Source: Tubulinosema ratisbonensis (taxonomy: Eukaryota > Microsporidia > Tubulinosematidae). Taken from it: a stretch of 10,256 bases of DNA. The notes under the pieces were generated by a model. The model ran no database searches and was not told where the DNA came from. It worked only from the letters and a program-made list of their open reading frames with translations. Positions 1-7,037 of the stretch are shown here, in pieces; positions within the stretch are counted from its first letter, which is position 1; every line of letters starts with the position of its first letter. The stretch covers positions 1-10,256 of the forward strand of contig RCSS01000069.1 in the NCBI GenBank assembly GCA_004000155.1. The letters run 5' to 3'. Position numbers and translations under genes: made by a program.

Positions 1-2346
1 TTTTTTTTTTTCAAAAACAAAGAAACTTTAGTTGAACCGAATAAGTATGAGGAACTGTCTGCAGAATCTATTTTAAAATGGTGCTACGATCCTCTTAATG
101 TCTCTATGGTGTATTCAAAAAATCTTCAAGCCCCCTCNAAAGACTTTTATAAAACTGTAGAACCCTTCTTTTATCATGATGATGAATCTAATATTTGTCT
201 AGAGTGTATTAATAGATACTACGAGTATAAAAACAAATTAGTAAGAAGGCAAGACATTGACATTCTTACTCATCATGATGGCATTAGAATTAAAAAATTG
301 TTTCGGGATAAAAAATATAGAGATGCGTTGTTAGAGATTTTTAAATATAATTGGCTTGTTTTGGATTCCGAGGATCTAAGAAAAGATTTTTATGATCTTA
401 TTAAATCCTGTTTAGAAAAGAAGCTTAGTGTTTTCAATGTGTTGACCTTTTCTCACATTTATCTGCTTTTATTCAACGATGAAGCTATTAAAAAGTATGT
501 TATGAAAAGTGTAAGATCTCATTATGGAAAGGGAACGTTTTTTATACAAACTGATCATGATGAATGGGATTTTATGCTTAATTATATTGAATATTTTTCT
601 AATTTGGTATACGAGTCAGAGAAATACAAAGATTTTGACATTAAAGGATGGCTTAATGCAATGTACATNTATCTCTCTATTGATGGAACATATTATAACG
701 AAAAAATTGTAGATATTTTACTTAAATTATTTTTTGATTCAGATTTTAACGCCCAAAGGAAATTTGAAATATACATTGTGATATGTGCATTAGTCAAAAG
801 GCAAGGTAGTTTGTTGTACAGATTTGAAGATATTCTTAAAAATATTTTTGATTACGAATTCTTNCATTTTATAAAAGCTACCATAACAGGTGAAACATTG
901 ACAACCGTTCATATAATTTTTTGGGAACCTATTAGATTTTACATTGAGTTTTATCCAGAATTTACTAAACTAGGACTTGAGAAGAAATANTACTCATTTT
1001 TTTCTGAATTAACAGACGAGTATTATAAAAAAGAATTATTTAAAGTTATTCTCAAAAATCACAGTTGTATTACGAACTTAAAAAATTTTCAACTCACTTT
1101 TCCATTTTTCGAAGAGATGATCATTAATATTATTAAAATAGATGATGTTAAAAGAACATATTTTAATGAAATGAATCCTATGTTTGTTAGAATGTGTGTT
1201 CTTCAAACTTATAATTTTGTATTTAAAGCAAATAAATATACGGAAGCAGATTGGGAGAATTTGTATGAGTTACTGAAAAAGTGGCATAACATTACTGTTA
1301 GCATTATTAAAGAGAACAAAGTAAAAACTTCATATAACATTAAAGATCTTTCTGGATTCATTCTGTTATTGTATTTTGATATTTCTTATTTTTTGGATGA
1401 AAGAAAACAACTTAAGATATCTGCTCTTTATAAGGTTTTTATAAAAAATTTGATGACTATATTTTTAAATGCTCCAAAAGTATTTTTTAATGAGTTAGAC
1501 CAGGAGAAATTGACATATATAAACATAATAAAGTATTATTTTACTGAGGACAAATCATATTCACAGTTATATAGTTTTCTGGATGAAAACAGTTTAACAC
1601 AAATAATTGATAAACACAGTACATTTTGCACAAAATTTACTTATCATTCGGTATACTTTACTGATTTTTTAATGATATTATCAAAATGCAAGTATATTTC
1701 TATCGTTCTATACAGCAAAGTATTTATGCTCCTCATGACTAAGAGCATGCAAAAAGAAATACTCGAACTTCTTTGTCATTTAGTATCTAAAATTCAATTA
1801 CATAGACGAGATTATACTACTAATTTCATATTGGAGCTTGATTGGATAAAAGCTCTGAATGATTTAGTGGTCGAACACGATACTCAGGACTTAAAAGTTG
1901 TTTTAATAGCCAAACATTTAAAATTTTTGATTGATAATAAGTTGGTTTATAACGAAGCTTTAGTTGATACAATTCGAAAAACTTGTAAGTATTATGGAAT
2001 AATAAACATAACTGAAACTGCAAATAAAATTAGTCCTAATACTGGTGGTGAATCAGAAACTATCAATGATCAGGTTGTTAATCAAAAGAAGCAAAAATTA
2101 GTTTCATTGATTAGTGATGTAGATTCTTCTTCAAGTAGTTGTAAAATAATTCAGAAGAATTCTGATAAGAGTGTAATCGAGCCTTTATCCCTTTTTAAGA
2201 ATGATAAATCAAACTTAGGGAGCACTTCTTTATCTAACTCTGACATTACAATTACTAAAATTATTCAAAATGGCAATAATGTCAAAAAAATTAATGATTC
2301 AAATGAAAATGCACAATATATATCTGATGAAGGTATTAAGAAATAA
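1..2346 (+). CDS. Sen1 N-terminal-domain-like helical protein, 5' partial, no helicase domain
   Basis: The frame is open from base 1 to TAA at 2344-2346. The first ATG is at 106, but the 35 codons before it also look coding (for example SAESILKWCYDPLN), so the true start probably lies left of the window. Residues here are numbered from the ATG at 106. A CxxC motif (C31, C34) is followed by a long Leu/Ile/Phe/Tyr-rich helical region to about residue 640, then a Ser/Asn-rich tail of about 100 residues with a hydrophobic-acidic-serine patch (664-678). From memory of fungal Sen1, the order of a C-D-P segment, CxxC-I followed by basic/aromatic residues, a long helical repeat domain and a hydrophobic/Ser-rich linker matches the Sen1 N-terminal domain, which in yeast precedes a superfamily 1 helicase acting in transcription termination. 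No Walker or DEAD-like helicase motifs occur before the stop. Ambiguous bases fall in codons at 136, 667, 862 and 988. I see no membrane segment or signal peptide. The coding call is firm; the family assignment is moderate at best. A generic HEAT/ARM-like repeat protein is the alternative. Confidence 0.75.
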   Translation, partial: FFFFKNKETLVEPNKYEELSAESILKWCYDPLNVSMVYSKNLQAPXKDFYKTVEPFFYHDDESNICLECINRYYEYKNKLVRRQDIDILTHHDGIRIKKLFRDKKYRDALLEIFKYNWLVLDSEDLRKDFYDLIKSCLEKKLSVFNVLTFSHIYLLLFNDEAIKKYVMKSVRSHYGKGTFFIQTDHDEWDFMLNYIEYFSNLVYESEKYKDFDIKGWLNAMYXYLSIDGTYYNEKIVDILLKLFFDSDFNAQRKFEIYIVICALVKRQGSLLYRFEDILKNIFDYEFXHFIKATITGETLTTVHIIFWEPIRFYIEFYPEFTKLGLEKKXYSFFSELTDEYYKKELFKVILKNHSCITNLKNFQLTFPFFEEMIINIIKIDDVKRTYFNEMNPMFVRMCVLQTYNFVFKANKYTEADWENLYELLKKWHNITVSIIKENKVKTSYNIKDLSGFILLLYFDISYFLDERKQLKISALYKVFIKNLMTIFLNAPKVFFNELDQEKLTYINIIKYYFTEDKSYSQLYSFLDENSLTQIIDKHSTFCTKFTYHSVYFTDFLMILSKCKYISIVLYSKVFMLLMTKSMQKEILELLCHLVSKIQLHRRDYTTNFILELDWIKALNDLVVEHDTQDLKVVLIAKHLKFLIDNKLVYNEALVDTIRKTCKYYGIINITETANKISPNTGGESETINDQVVNQKKQKLVSLISDVDSSSSSCKIIQKNSDKSVIEPLSLFKNDKSNLGSTSLSNSDITITKIIQNGNNVKKINDSNENAQYISDEGIKK

Positions 2347-2350
2347 TATT

Positions 2351-2356
2351 AATAAA
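2351..2356 (+). promoter_or_regulatory. Candidate polyadenylation signal AATAAA of the Sen1-like gene
   Basis: AATAAA lies four bases after the TAA that ends the first gene. Microsporidian mRNAs are known for very short 3' untranslated regions, so this position is plausible. AATAAA is common by chance in DNA this AT-rich, so position is the only support. Confidence 0.35.
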
Positions 2357-2717
2357 CAATGATTAATATATTAATTTTTTTAAAGTTGCCTAGGGGTGAG
2401 AAATCCATACAGAATTAAGATTTTAAAGTTTTTATTTTGTTAAATCGATTTTATTTTCTTAGCAATAGAAATTTACATTTATCAACTAAAAAAACATTGT
2501 AAATTAAAATTTTTATAATTTTTGAAAAACTTAATTGAGACATTTTAATCATTTCATTTTTAAGGATATGAAAATATTTTTACTGTAATTATTGCATCTT
2601 AATTGGGATTTTGAGCCGTTTTTGTTGCTTTGGACTTCTGTAAACATTTTTTATATTAATTTTGAAAAATAATAAGGACATATTATTAAGGTCAAAAATA
2701 GATATAATTTTCTTTAT

Positions 2718-2897
2718 ATGTTTTTTGTCATTTTAAAAGTAAAAATATTGGACTATAAATTTACATCAGCTGAAAAATTACAGAAAATGCACATGACTTT
2801 TTTGATGTCAAGTTTGGTTTATTTTTGCTGTGAATTCTGGTTGTTTGGAAGTAAAATGGATTATAATCAATTTTTAAAATGTGAAAAAAAAACTTAA
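2718..2897 (+). CDS. Doubtful small ORF, 59 residues, possible membrane segment
   Basis: ATG at 2718 to TAA at 2895-2897, too short for usual ORF cut-offs. The middle of the product (about residues 27-43, including MSSLVYFCCEFWLF) is hydrophobic enough for a single membrane span. The N-terminal part contains a charged stretch (SAEKLQK), and the C-terminus is lysine-rich. The local base composition is less AT-rich than its flanks, as true genes in this window are. There is no CCC motif upstream and no family is recognised. It may be a chance ORF or the stump of a decayed gene. Confidence 0.15.
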   Translation: MFFVILKVKILDYKFTSAEKLQKMHMTFLMSSLVYFCCEFWLFGSKMDYNQFLKCEKKT

Positions 2898-3678
2898 AAG
2901 TGTTTATAAAAGAACACTTAATTACGATTAGTAACTATAAAAGGAATGGTAAAAAAGTTTAACTTAGTCATTTATTTAAAAATAAATCAAAATTTGTACA
3001 AAAGAAAAAAATATTAGTAAAATTTTATTCCATCCAAATTTATAATATACACTGTTTTTAATATTTGAATATTAAATGTTTTTGATTCCTTAATTTAATG
3101 TCTGCATCTTTACCATCAAAATCACATATTTGTAATTAGGTACACTATAAGGTATTTTGTAGATAAAATTTTAAATAAAAAATAATTTTACATTCATGAT
3201 ATTTAGAGAGGCTCTCAGATGAAAACAATAAGAATATATTTTAAGTATTTAATTTTTTAAGAAAAGGTGTTCGAAATGATGGTATTACATCGAAATGTGA
3301 ATCTGAGCCAAGAATTTAAATAAGTTTAAAATAAAGAAAACTTGCCCATAAACTTGGTTTCTTTAAAATGATATGGCTCTTTTAAATAATTCGTGAGCTT
3401 TGTTACAAACTTTAGCAATATTCAAGATATTATATTTTTTAATTTTTGTAATTGAAAATAGTATTATATTTTACAAGAAAGCACTGTGTTTTGACTTTTT
3501 TTAAATTTTAATATTAAACTTCTAATAATATCCTTTATAAACCTCATTAAAATAAAACAATTTATCGAAAAGATTTAAATATAAAACGATCTCAATTTTT
3601 TTATAAATTTATAATTATACAAAGAATATTTTACGGCTATAAAAAATAATTCATTAAAGTTTTAGAGGAAATAATTGT

Positions 3679-3735
3679 TTTCACTTGATATTTCCACCGC
3701 ATGATTTTAACTGTAGATTTTGAAACCAAGTGAAA
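3679..3735. repeat. Perfect 9-bp inverted repeat, 39-nt spacer
   Basis: TTTCACTTG at 3679-3687 is the exact reverse complement of CAAGTGAAA at 3727-3735. The arms have more G/C than their surroundings, so the match is less trivial than an A/T palindrome. It could form a hairpin in RNA or DNA. No function is assigned, and chance is possible in an intergenic region of this size. Confidence 0.3.
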
Positions 3736-5169
3736 TTTATCAGTATTCTAAGCATAATTTGTTTTTAATTGATTATATTTTAAATACACTTTTACTGATA
3801 AGTTTGTTTATTTTTTAAATATTAATTACGTATTTGTCAATTTTTTAAAGAAATTTTTTAAGACAAATAACAATTATTTTGAGATAAAATAAAGGTTTAG
3901 ATTTCTAAAACACATATTTATATTTAATATCAAAATATGTTTATAAATTTATTATTCAGATATTCTAAATTCACTCTATTAGAAAAAAACATAAAAAAAA
4001 GAAAATTTTATACTTTCAAGATAAAATACTTAATTTTAAGCATGCCTTGACAAAAGAAATCATATCTTTTGGCTTCTGTTACTTTCTTAATTTTTTATAA
4101 AATAAGACTAAATTTATTATATGCGTCTGAATACATTAAATCTATCAGCCTTTTGAACTTTTAGAAATACCTTGCAAGTTAGAAAGAGAAATATTTGACT
4201 AAAGGATTACGTTAGGTGTAAGGTAGCAAGTTAACAACACATATTAACAAGATAAATACATGAAAAGCAGCGAATGAGTTTGGTTGACTACCACAGCTAA
4301 ATATACCGATTAAACAACTTTATTAAAAATAACAGTATAGATAATTGACATACATCTAAAAAACAAATCTTTTTAATTTAATATACTACAAGGTGAGTTG
4401 TTAAAGAAGTCTACAAATGTATTTTTAAAATCTAATTTTTATTAAAAACTGTTCTAAAAATGTTTATCTTTGTGTATTCTAAGAAAGTAATACTAGTTTA
4501 GTAAAACAAATAAATTAAAAGTTACAAAAATCAATTTTAAATGGTTAAATATTAAGATAATTTAAAACTCCTTTAAAACTGCGTAATAATATTTGATTAT
4601 TACATTAAATTTTTAATTAAAAATTATTTCTGTCAATAATTAACATTTTCTAATTTAAATTATGATTTTAAAAATTAAAATTAAAAATTTTTTAATATTA
4701 AAAAAAACTTTCTAAATAGTCTTATCGATTAAAAATTAAAATTTCTTTTTTTAAATGATTAATTTTAATTAATTTTATAAAAAATGAATTAGTTTATTTT
4801 TCCATAAATTTTGTTGTATACTGAGAAAGCCCTTAAGATCAGGTGACTGTGGTAATATAATTTGTAATGTACTTTATTTAATCTCTTTGTTAGTTCTCGG
4901 GCATAAAGTTTCCACTTATTTATTTTTAAATAATAAATAATAAAATTAAAAACCTATTTTTTGAGGAGTCGAACTTATACCTTTTGTTTTAGGGCTATAA
5001 CAAATTTTAAATTAATTTATAATTTAATATATAAATTTTATTATAATTCAAACATATTACACAACATTTCTTTTGCTTAAAATTCATAAAAAATATTCTT
5101 TAAGTGCAATTTTAAAAAAAAATATTAAATTAAATTTTTTATAATAAAAAAAGAAATTNTTGATTTTTT

Positions 5170-5175
5170 TTTATT
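5170..5175 (-). promoter_or_regulatory. Candidate polyadenylation signal AATAAA of the poly(A)-binding protein gene
   Basis: On the minus strand AATAAA begins five bases after the stop codon at 5181-5183, in the same close position as for the other genes here. The A/T-rich context means it could arise by chance. Confidence 0.35.
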
Positions 5176-5180
5176 TTAAA

Positions 5181-6638
5181 TTATTTTTCTCTTAAATTGT
5201 ATTCTTTGATGGCAGTGTTGACATTTTCAAGCAAAACGGTTGTCAACTCAACCATATTTCTTAAATCATTCTTTGACTTGGTGTTAATAAAAAAGGCGGC
5301 TACGTTATGAGCAAATTCAGCTCTGTTTTTTGCTCTGAATTGTGGCCATTTTTCTTCAAAATCTTGAGCTATCGAAAATAATTGTTTGTATAAATCATCA
5401 TGCAGCCTAGATTCTGAATAGATATCAGGTTTTCTCTCATAGTATGGATTAATCCTTGAGCTGGTAGTAATGGCTGGATTGTAAAGATAGTTAGAATTTT
5501 CTCTCTCAATCTCTCTTTCTCTTTTAGACTTNAAAGGGGTAACGTGAAGTAATTTACCTCTTATAGATAAATCGTAAGAATTATCCAACGCTAATTGTGC
5601 TTCTTCGGCCGAAGAAAAGCAAACATAAGCAAATAGAAGGTCTTCTTTTGGTTTAATAGTGTCTTTTTGTACTGATATAGAGATTATCTTTCCAAATTTG
5701 ACAAATTTACTTTTAATTTCTTCCTCCGTAGCATCACCTGGTATGTTTGTGACATACAAATTTCTTTTAAAGTTCTTTCCTTCAATAGAAAGCTTGGCTA
5801 ATTGGTTTCGGATTGACATTTCTCTTTCATTCTTACCTTGTGATTTTTGTACGTAGAATGGTTCAGGCAGATCAAAAATATTTGTGCCATGTAACTTAGA
5901 AATGGCATCCTTTGCTGAATTTGGATCAGCAAAATTACAAAATGCAAACCCTTTTGGTTCATTATTTTCCTTTAATGGCATATGGAATGAATTAATCTCT
6001 CCGTAAACCAAAAATATCTTCTTTAATTCCTCTTCTGTCATAGTGACAGGGAAGTTTTTGATGTAAATATTTGTAAATTGAGTCTCTGTAGGAGGCTTTT
6101 TTTCGTATTTCTCAATAACAACAGGATTTCCATCTATGGTTGTGCTAGACCCAAGCTTAATACACTTCTTAGCACTGCTTTTCTCTGCGAATTGTATATA
6201 ACCATACCCCATAGATTTACCATTCACCATTGAAACTTTTGCGCTTAAAATTCTTCCGAATATTTTAAAAGTGTCATACAATGTTTTATCATCAACGTCC
6301 AATGGCAAATTTTTAACAATAACATTTGCTTTTTCATTTTTATAGTTGTTTTTGTTGCAATGCATGACTCTTATTTGGTTGCCGTGTAACTCATAAAAGT
6401 TAAGCTTGTTGATTGCTCTCAAAGCATCTTCTTCTTTTGAATATGTAACGTAAGCGTAACACGTTGGTTTGTAATAAAATTGGTCATTGTTTGGCTTGAT
6501 AACTTTAACAAACCTCACATAGCCCATAGTTTGAAACAACTTATAGATTTCTGGCTCTATTGTCTTTAAAGACAAGTTGCCAACGTACAAGGATACTTTT
6601 TCTTCATGATCATTTTCTTTACTACTAGTTGAATCCAT
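5181..6638 (-). CDS. PAB1: Poly(A)-binding protein, four RRMs plus degenerate C-terminal domain
   Basis: A 485-residue protein that binds mRNA poly(A) tails in the cytoplasm and supports translation initiation and mRNA stability. Four RNA-recognition motifs follow in order. RRM1 is about 15-95 (RNP2 LYVGNL 17-22, RNP1 around CYAYVTY 60-66). RRM2 is about 104-180 (VIVKNL 106-111, KSMGYGYIQF 141-150). RRM3 is about 188-268 (IYIKNF 191-196, KGFAFCNF 229-236). RRM4 is about 291-368 (LYVTNI 294-299, FAYVCF 336-341). A short linker of about 45 residues leads to a helical C-terminus (about 412-485) in the position of the MLLE/PABC peptide-binding domain, but without the usual KITGMLLE signature. The protein is shorter than typical fungal homologues (about 570-650 residues), mainly through loss of the Pro/Gln-rich linker. 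The ATG at 6638 is favoured by a CCCC motif upstream and by RRM1 starting 14 residues in. Residue 369 is ambiguous (TTN, Phe or Leu). No intron is seen. The tRNA-Tyr and HMG-CoA reductase genes lie upstream on the same strand. Confidence 0.96.
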   Translation of the reverse strand: MDSTSSKENDHEEKVSLYVGNLSLKTIEPEIYKLFQTMGYVRFVKVIKPNNDQFYYKPTCYAYVTYSKEEDALRAINKLNFYELHGNQIRVMHCNKNNYKNEKANVIVKNLPLDVDDKTLYDTFKIFGRILSAKVSMVNGKSMGYGYIQFAEKSSAKKCIKLGSSTTIDGNPVVIEKYEKKPPTETQFTNIYIKNFPVTMTEEELKKIFLVYGEINSFHMPLKENNEPKGFAFCNFADPNSAKDAISKLHGTNIFDLPEPFYVQKSQGKNEREMSIRNQLAKLSIEGKNFKRNLYVTNIPGDATEEEIKSKFVKFGKIISISVQKDTIKPKEDLLFAYVCFSSAEEAQLALDNSYDLSIRGKLLHVTPXKSKREREIERENSNYLYNPAITTSSRINPYYERKPDIYSESRLHDDLYKQLFSIAQDFEEKWPQFRAKNRAEFAHNVAAFFINTKSKNDLRNMVELTTVLLENVNTAIKEYNLREK

Positions 6639-6647
6639 GATACTTTA

Positions 6648-6651
6648 GGGG
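6648..6651 (-). promoter_or_regulatory. CCC-type microsporidian start signal of the poly(A)-binding protein gene
   Basis: The minus strand reads ACCCCTAAAGTATC and then ATG, placing a CCCC motif 10-13 bases before the start codon. In microsporidia such as Encephalitozoon, Antonospora and Nosema, CCC- or GGG-like motifs just upstream of start codons are a described expression signal associated with very short 5' untranslated regions. G/C runs are rare in this AT-rich spacer, which makes the match more meaningful and supports this ATG as the real start. Confidence 0.6.
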
Positions 6652-6888
6652 TAAAAACTTTTTTATTTTTTAAAACAAAGAATTGTTTTAAAACAATTAA
6701 AATAAATAATTAAAAAAATAATTTTTTATAAATTAATAATCAAATTTGACAAATTAATTAATTTAAGAAAATTTTAAAAAAATTATCAATTTGTTTATTT
6801 ATTGTTACGAAGAAATTCTAGTAAAGAATTATTATTTTTTTTATTTGTTTAATTTTAATTAAAAAAATAAAATTTTTATTTTATCAGC

Positions 6889-6896
6889 AAAAAAAA
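6889..6896 (-). terminator. RNA polymerase III terminator of tRNA-Tyr
   Basis: A run of eight T on the minus strand begins immediately after the discriminator base of the tRNA. Four or more T residues terminate RNA polymerase III in fungi. Confidence 0.8.
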
Positions 6897-6979
6897 TCTC
6901 GCAAGCTGGAGTTGAACCAGCGACCTAGAGATTTCAGCAAACTCTACAGTCTCCCGCTCTACCACTGAGCTATTGCGAG
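6897..6979 (-). tRNA. tRNA-Tyr (anticodon GTA) with an 11-nt intron
   Basis: The minus strand folds into a complete cloverleaf. The 7-bp acceptor stem CTCGCAA/TTGCGAG is perfect. The D arm has stem GCTC/GAGC. The anticodon stem GGAGA/TCTCT has one G-T pair, with the anticodon GTA at 6947-6945. The T arm GCTGG-TTCAACT-CCAGC has a perfect 5-bp stem. C1-G72 and discriminator A73 are the identity elements of eukaryotic tRNA-Tyr. Removing an 11-base intron (6943-6933) after position 37 leaves a 72-base tRNA including A73. The internal A box (TAGCTCAGTGGTAGAGC) and B box (GGTTCAACTCC) are present, with a T8 terminator directly after. Splicing would need a tRNA splicing endonuclease and ligase. The gene sits between the reductase stop (53 bases away) and the poly(A)-binding protein start, all on one strand. 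Confidence 0.96.
6933..6943 (-). other. Intron of tRNA-Tyr
   Basis: Eleven bases (AGTTTGCTGAA on the minus strand) interrupt the anticodon loop between position 37 (G) and position 38 (A), the canonical site for nuclear tRNA introns. Without them the loop is a normal seven bases, CTGTAGA. The boundary is set by the fold and by the conserved site. Confidence 0.85.
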
Positions 6980-7031
6980 NTAATATTAGGTAAGAAATAA
7001 TTTTTATTTGTCAAAAATTGAGAAATATCNT

Positions 7032-7037
7032 TTTATT
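7032..7037 (-). promoter_or_regulatory. Candidate polyadenylation signal AATAAA overlapping the HMG-CoA reductase stop codon
   Basis: On the minus strand the end of the reductase reads GAATAAAA, so AATAAA includes the TAA stop. If used, the 3' untranslated region would be very short and would end before or within the tRNA-Tyr gene 53 bases away. An ambiguous base at 7030 lies just beyond. Confidence 0.35.

Larger units (their letters stand above)
2347..5180. other. Long AT-rich intergenic region without a convincing gene
   Basis: About 2.8 kb dominated by A/T runs. Both strands are crowded with stops; no ORF reaches 60 codons without a stop except a borderline plus-strand one at 2718-2897. 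Slightly more GC-rich islands occur near 2600-2640, 2760-2880, 3280-3310, 4020-4300 and 4820-4910. They could be eroded genes or transposon relics, but no protein family is recognisable. No tRNA, snRNA or rRNA fold was identified. One perfect 9-bp inverted repeat lies at 3679-3735. Confidence 0.6.

Noticed and set aside
524..712. ORFs in other frames inside the first gene (also 1826-2023 minus)
   Set aside because: Shadows of the long main frame, with no domain and no start signal.
2393..2396. CCCC on the minus strand just past the first gene, like the start signal of the poly(A)-binding protein gene
   Set aside because: No ATG with an open frame follows within a plausible distance on that strand.
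3271..3321. Short plus-strand frame ending in VNLSQEFK that looked like a piece of a retroelement polymerase
   Set aside because: Only about 20 codons, with no conserved motif; no reverse transcriptase signature nearby.
4008..4160. Minus-strand frame of 51 codons with a single internal stop, reading protein-like in places (AKRYDFFCQGML)
   Set aside because: No ATG start that spans the stop, no family recognised, and the length is within chance for this region. It may be a relic, but this cannot be supported.
4389..4399. CAAGGTGAGTT, a good match to a eukaryotic 5' splice site
   Set aside because: No coding sequence on either side, and no branch site or acceptor could be linked to it.
4965..4974. 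GTTCGACTCC on the minus strand, resembling the B box and T arm of a tRNA
   Set aside because: The bases flanking the would-be T loop do not pair, the following seven bases are nearly all A, and no D arm or anticodon arm can be built upstream.
5659..5856. Plus-strand ORFs antisense to the poly(A)-binding protein and the reductase (also 7523-7711 and 7874-8104)
   Set aside because: Antisense shadows of strongly conserved genes.
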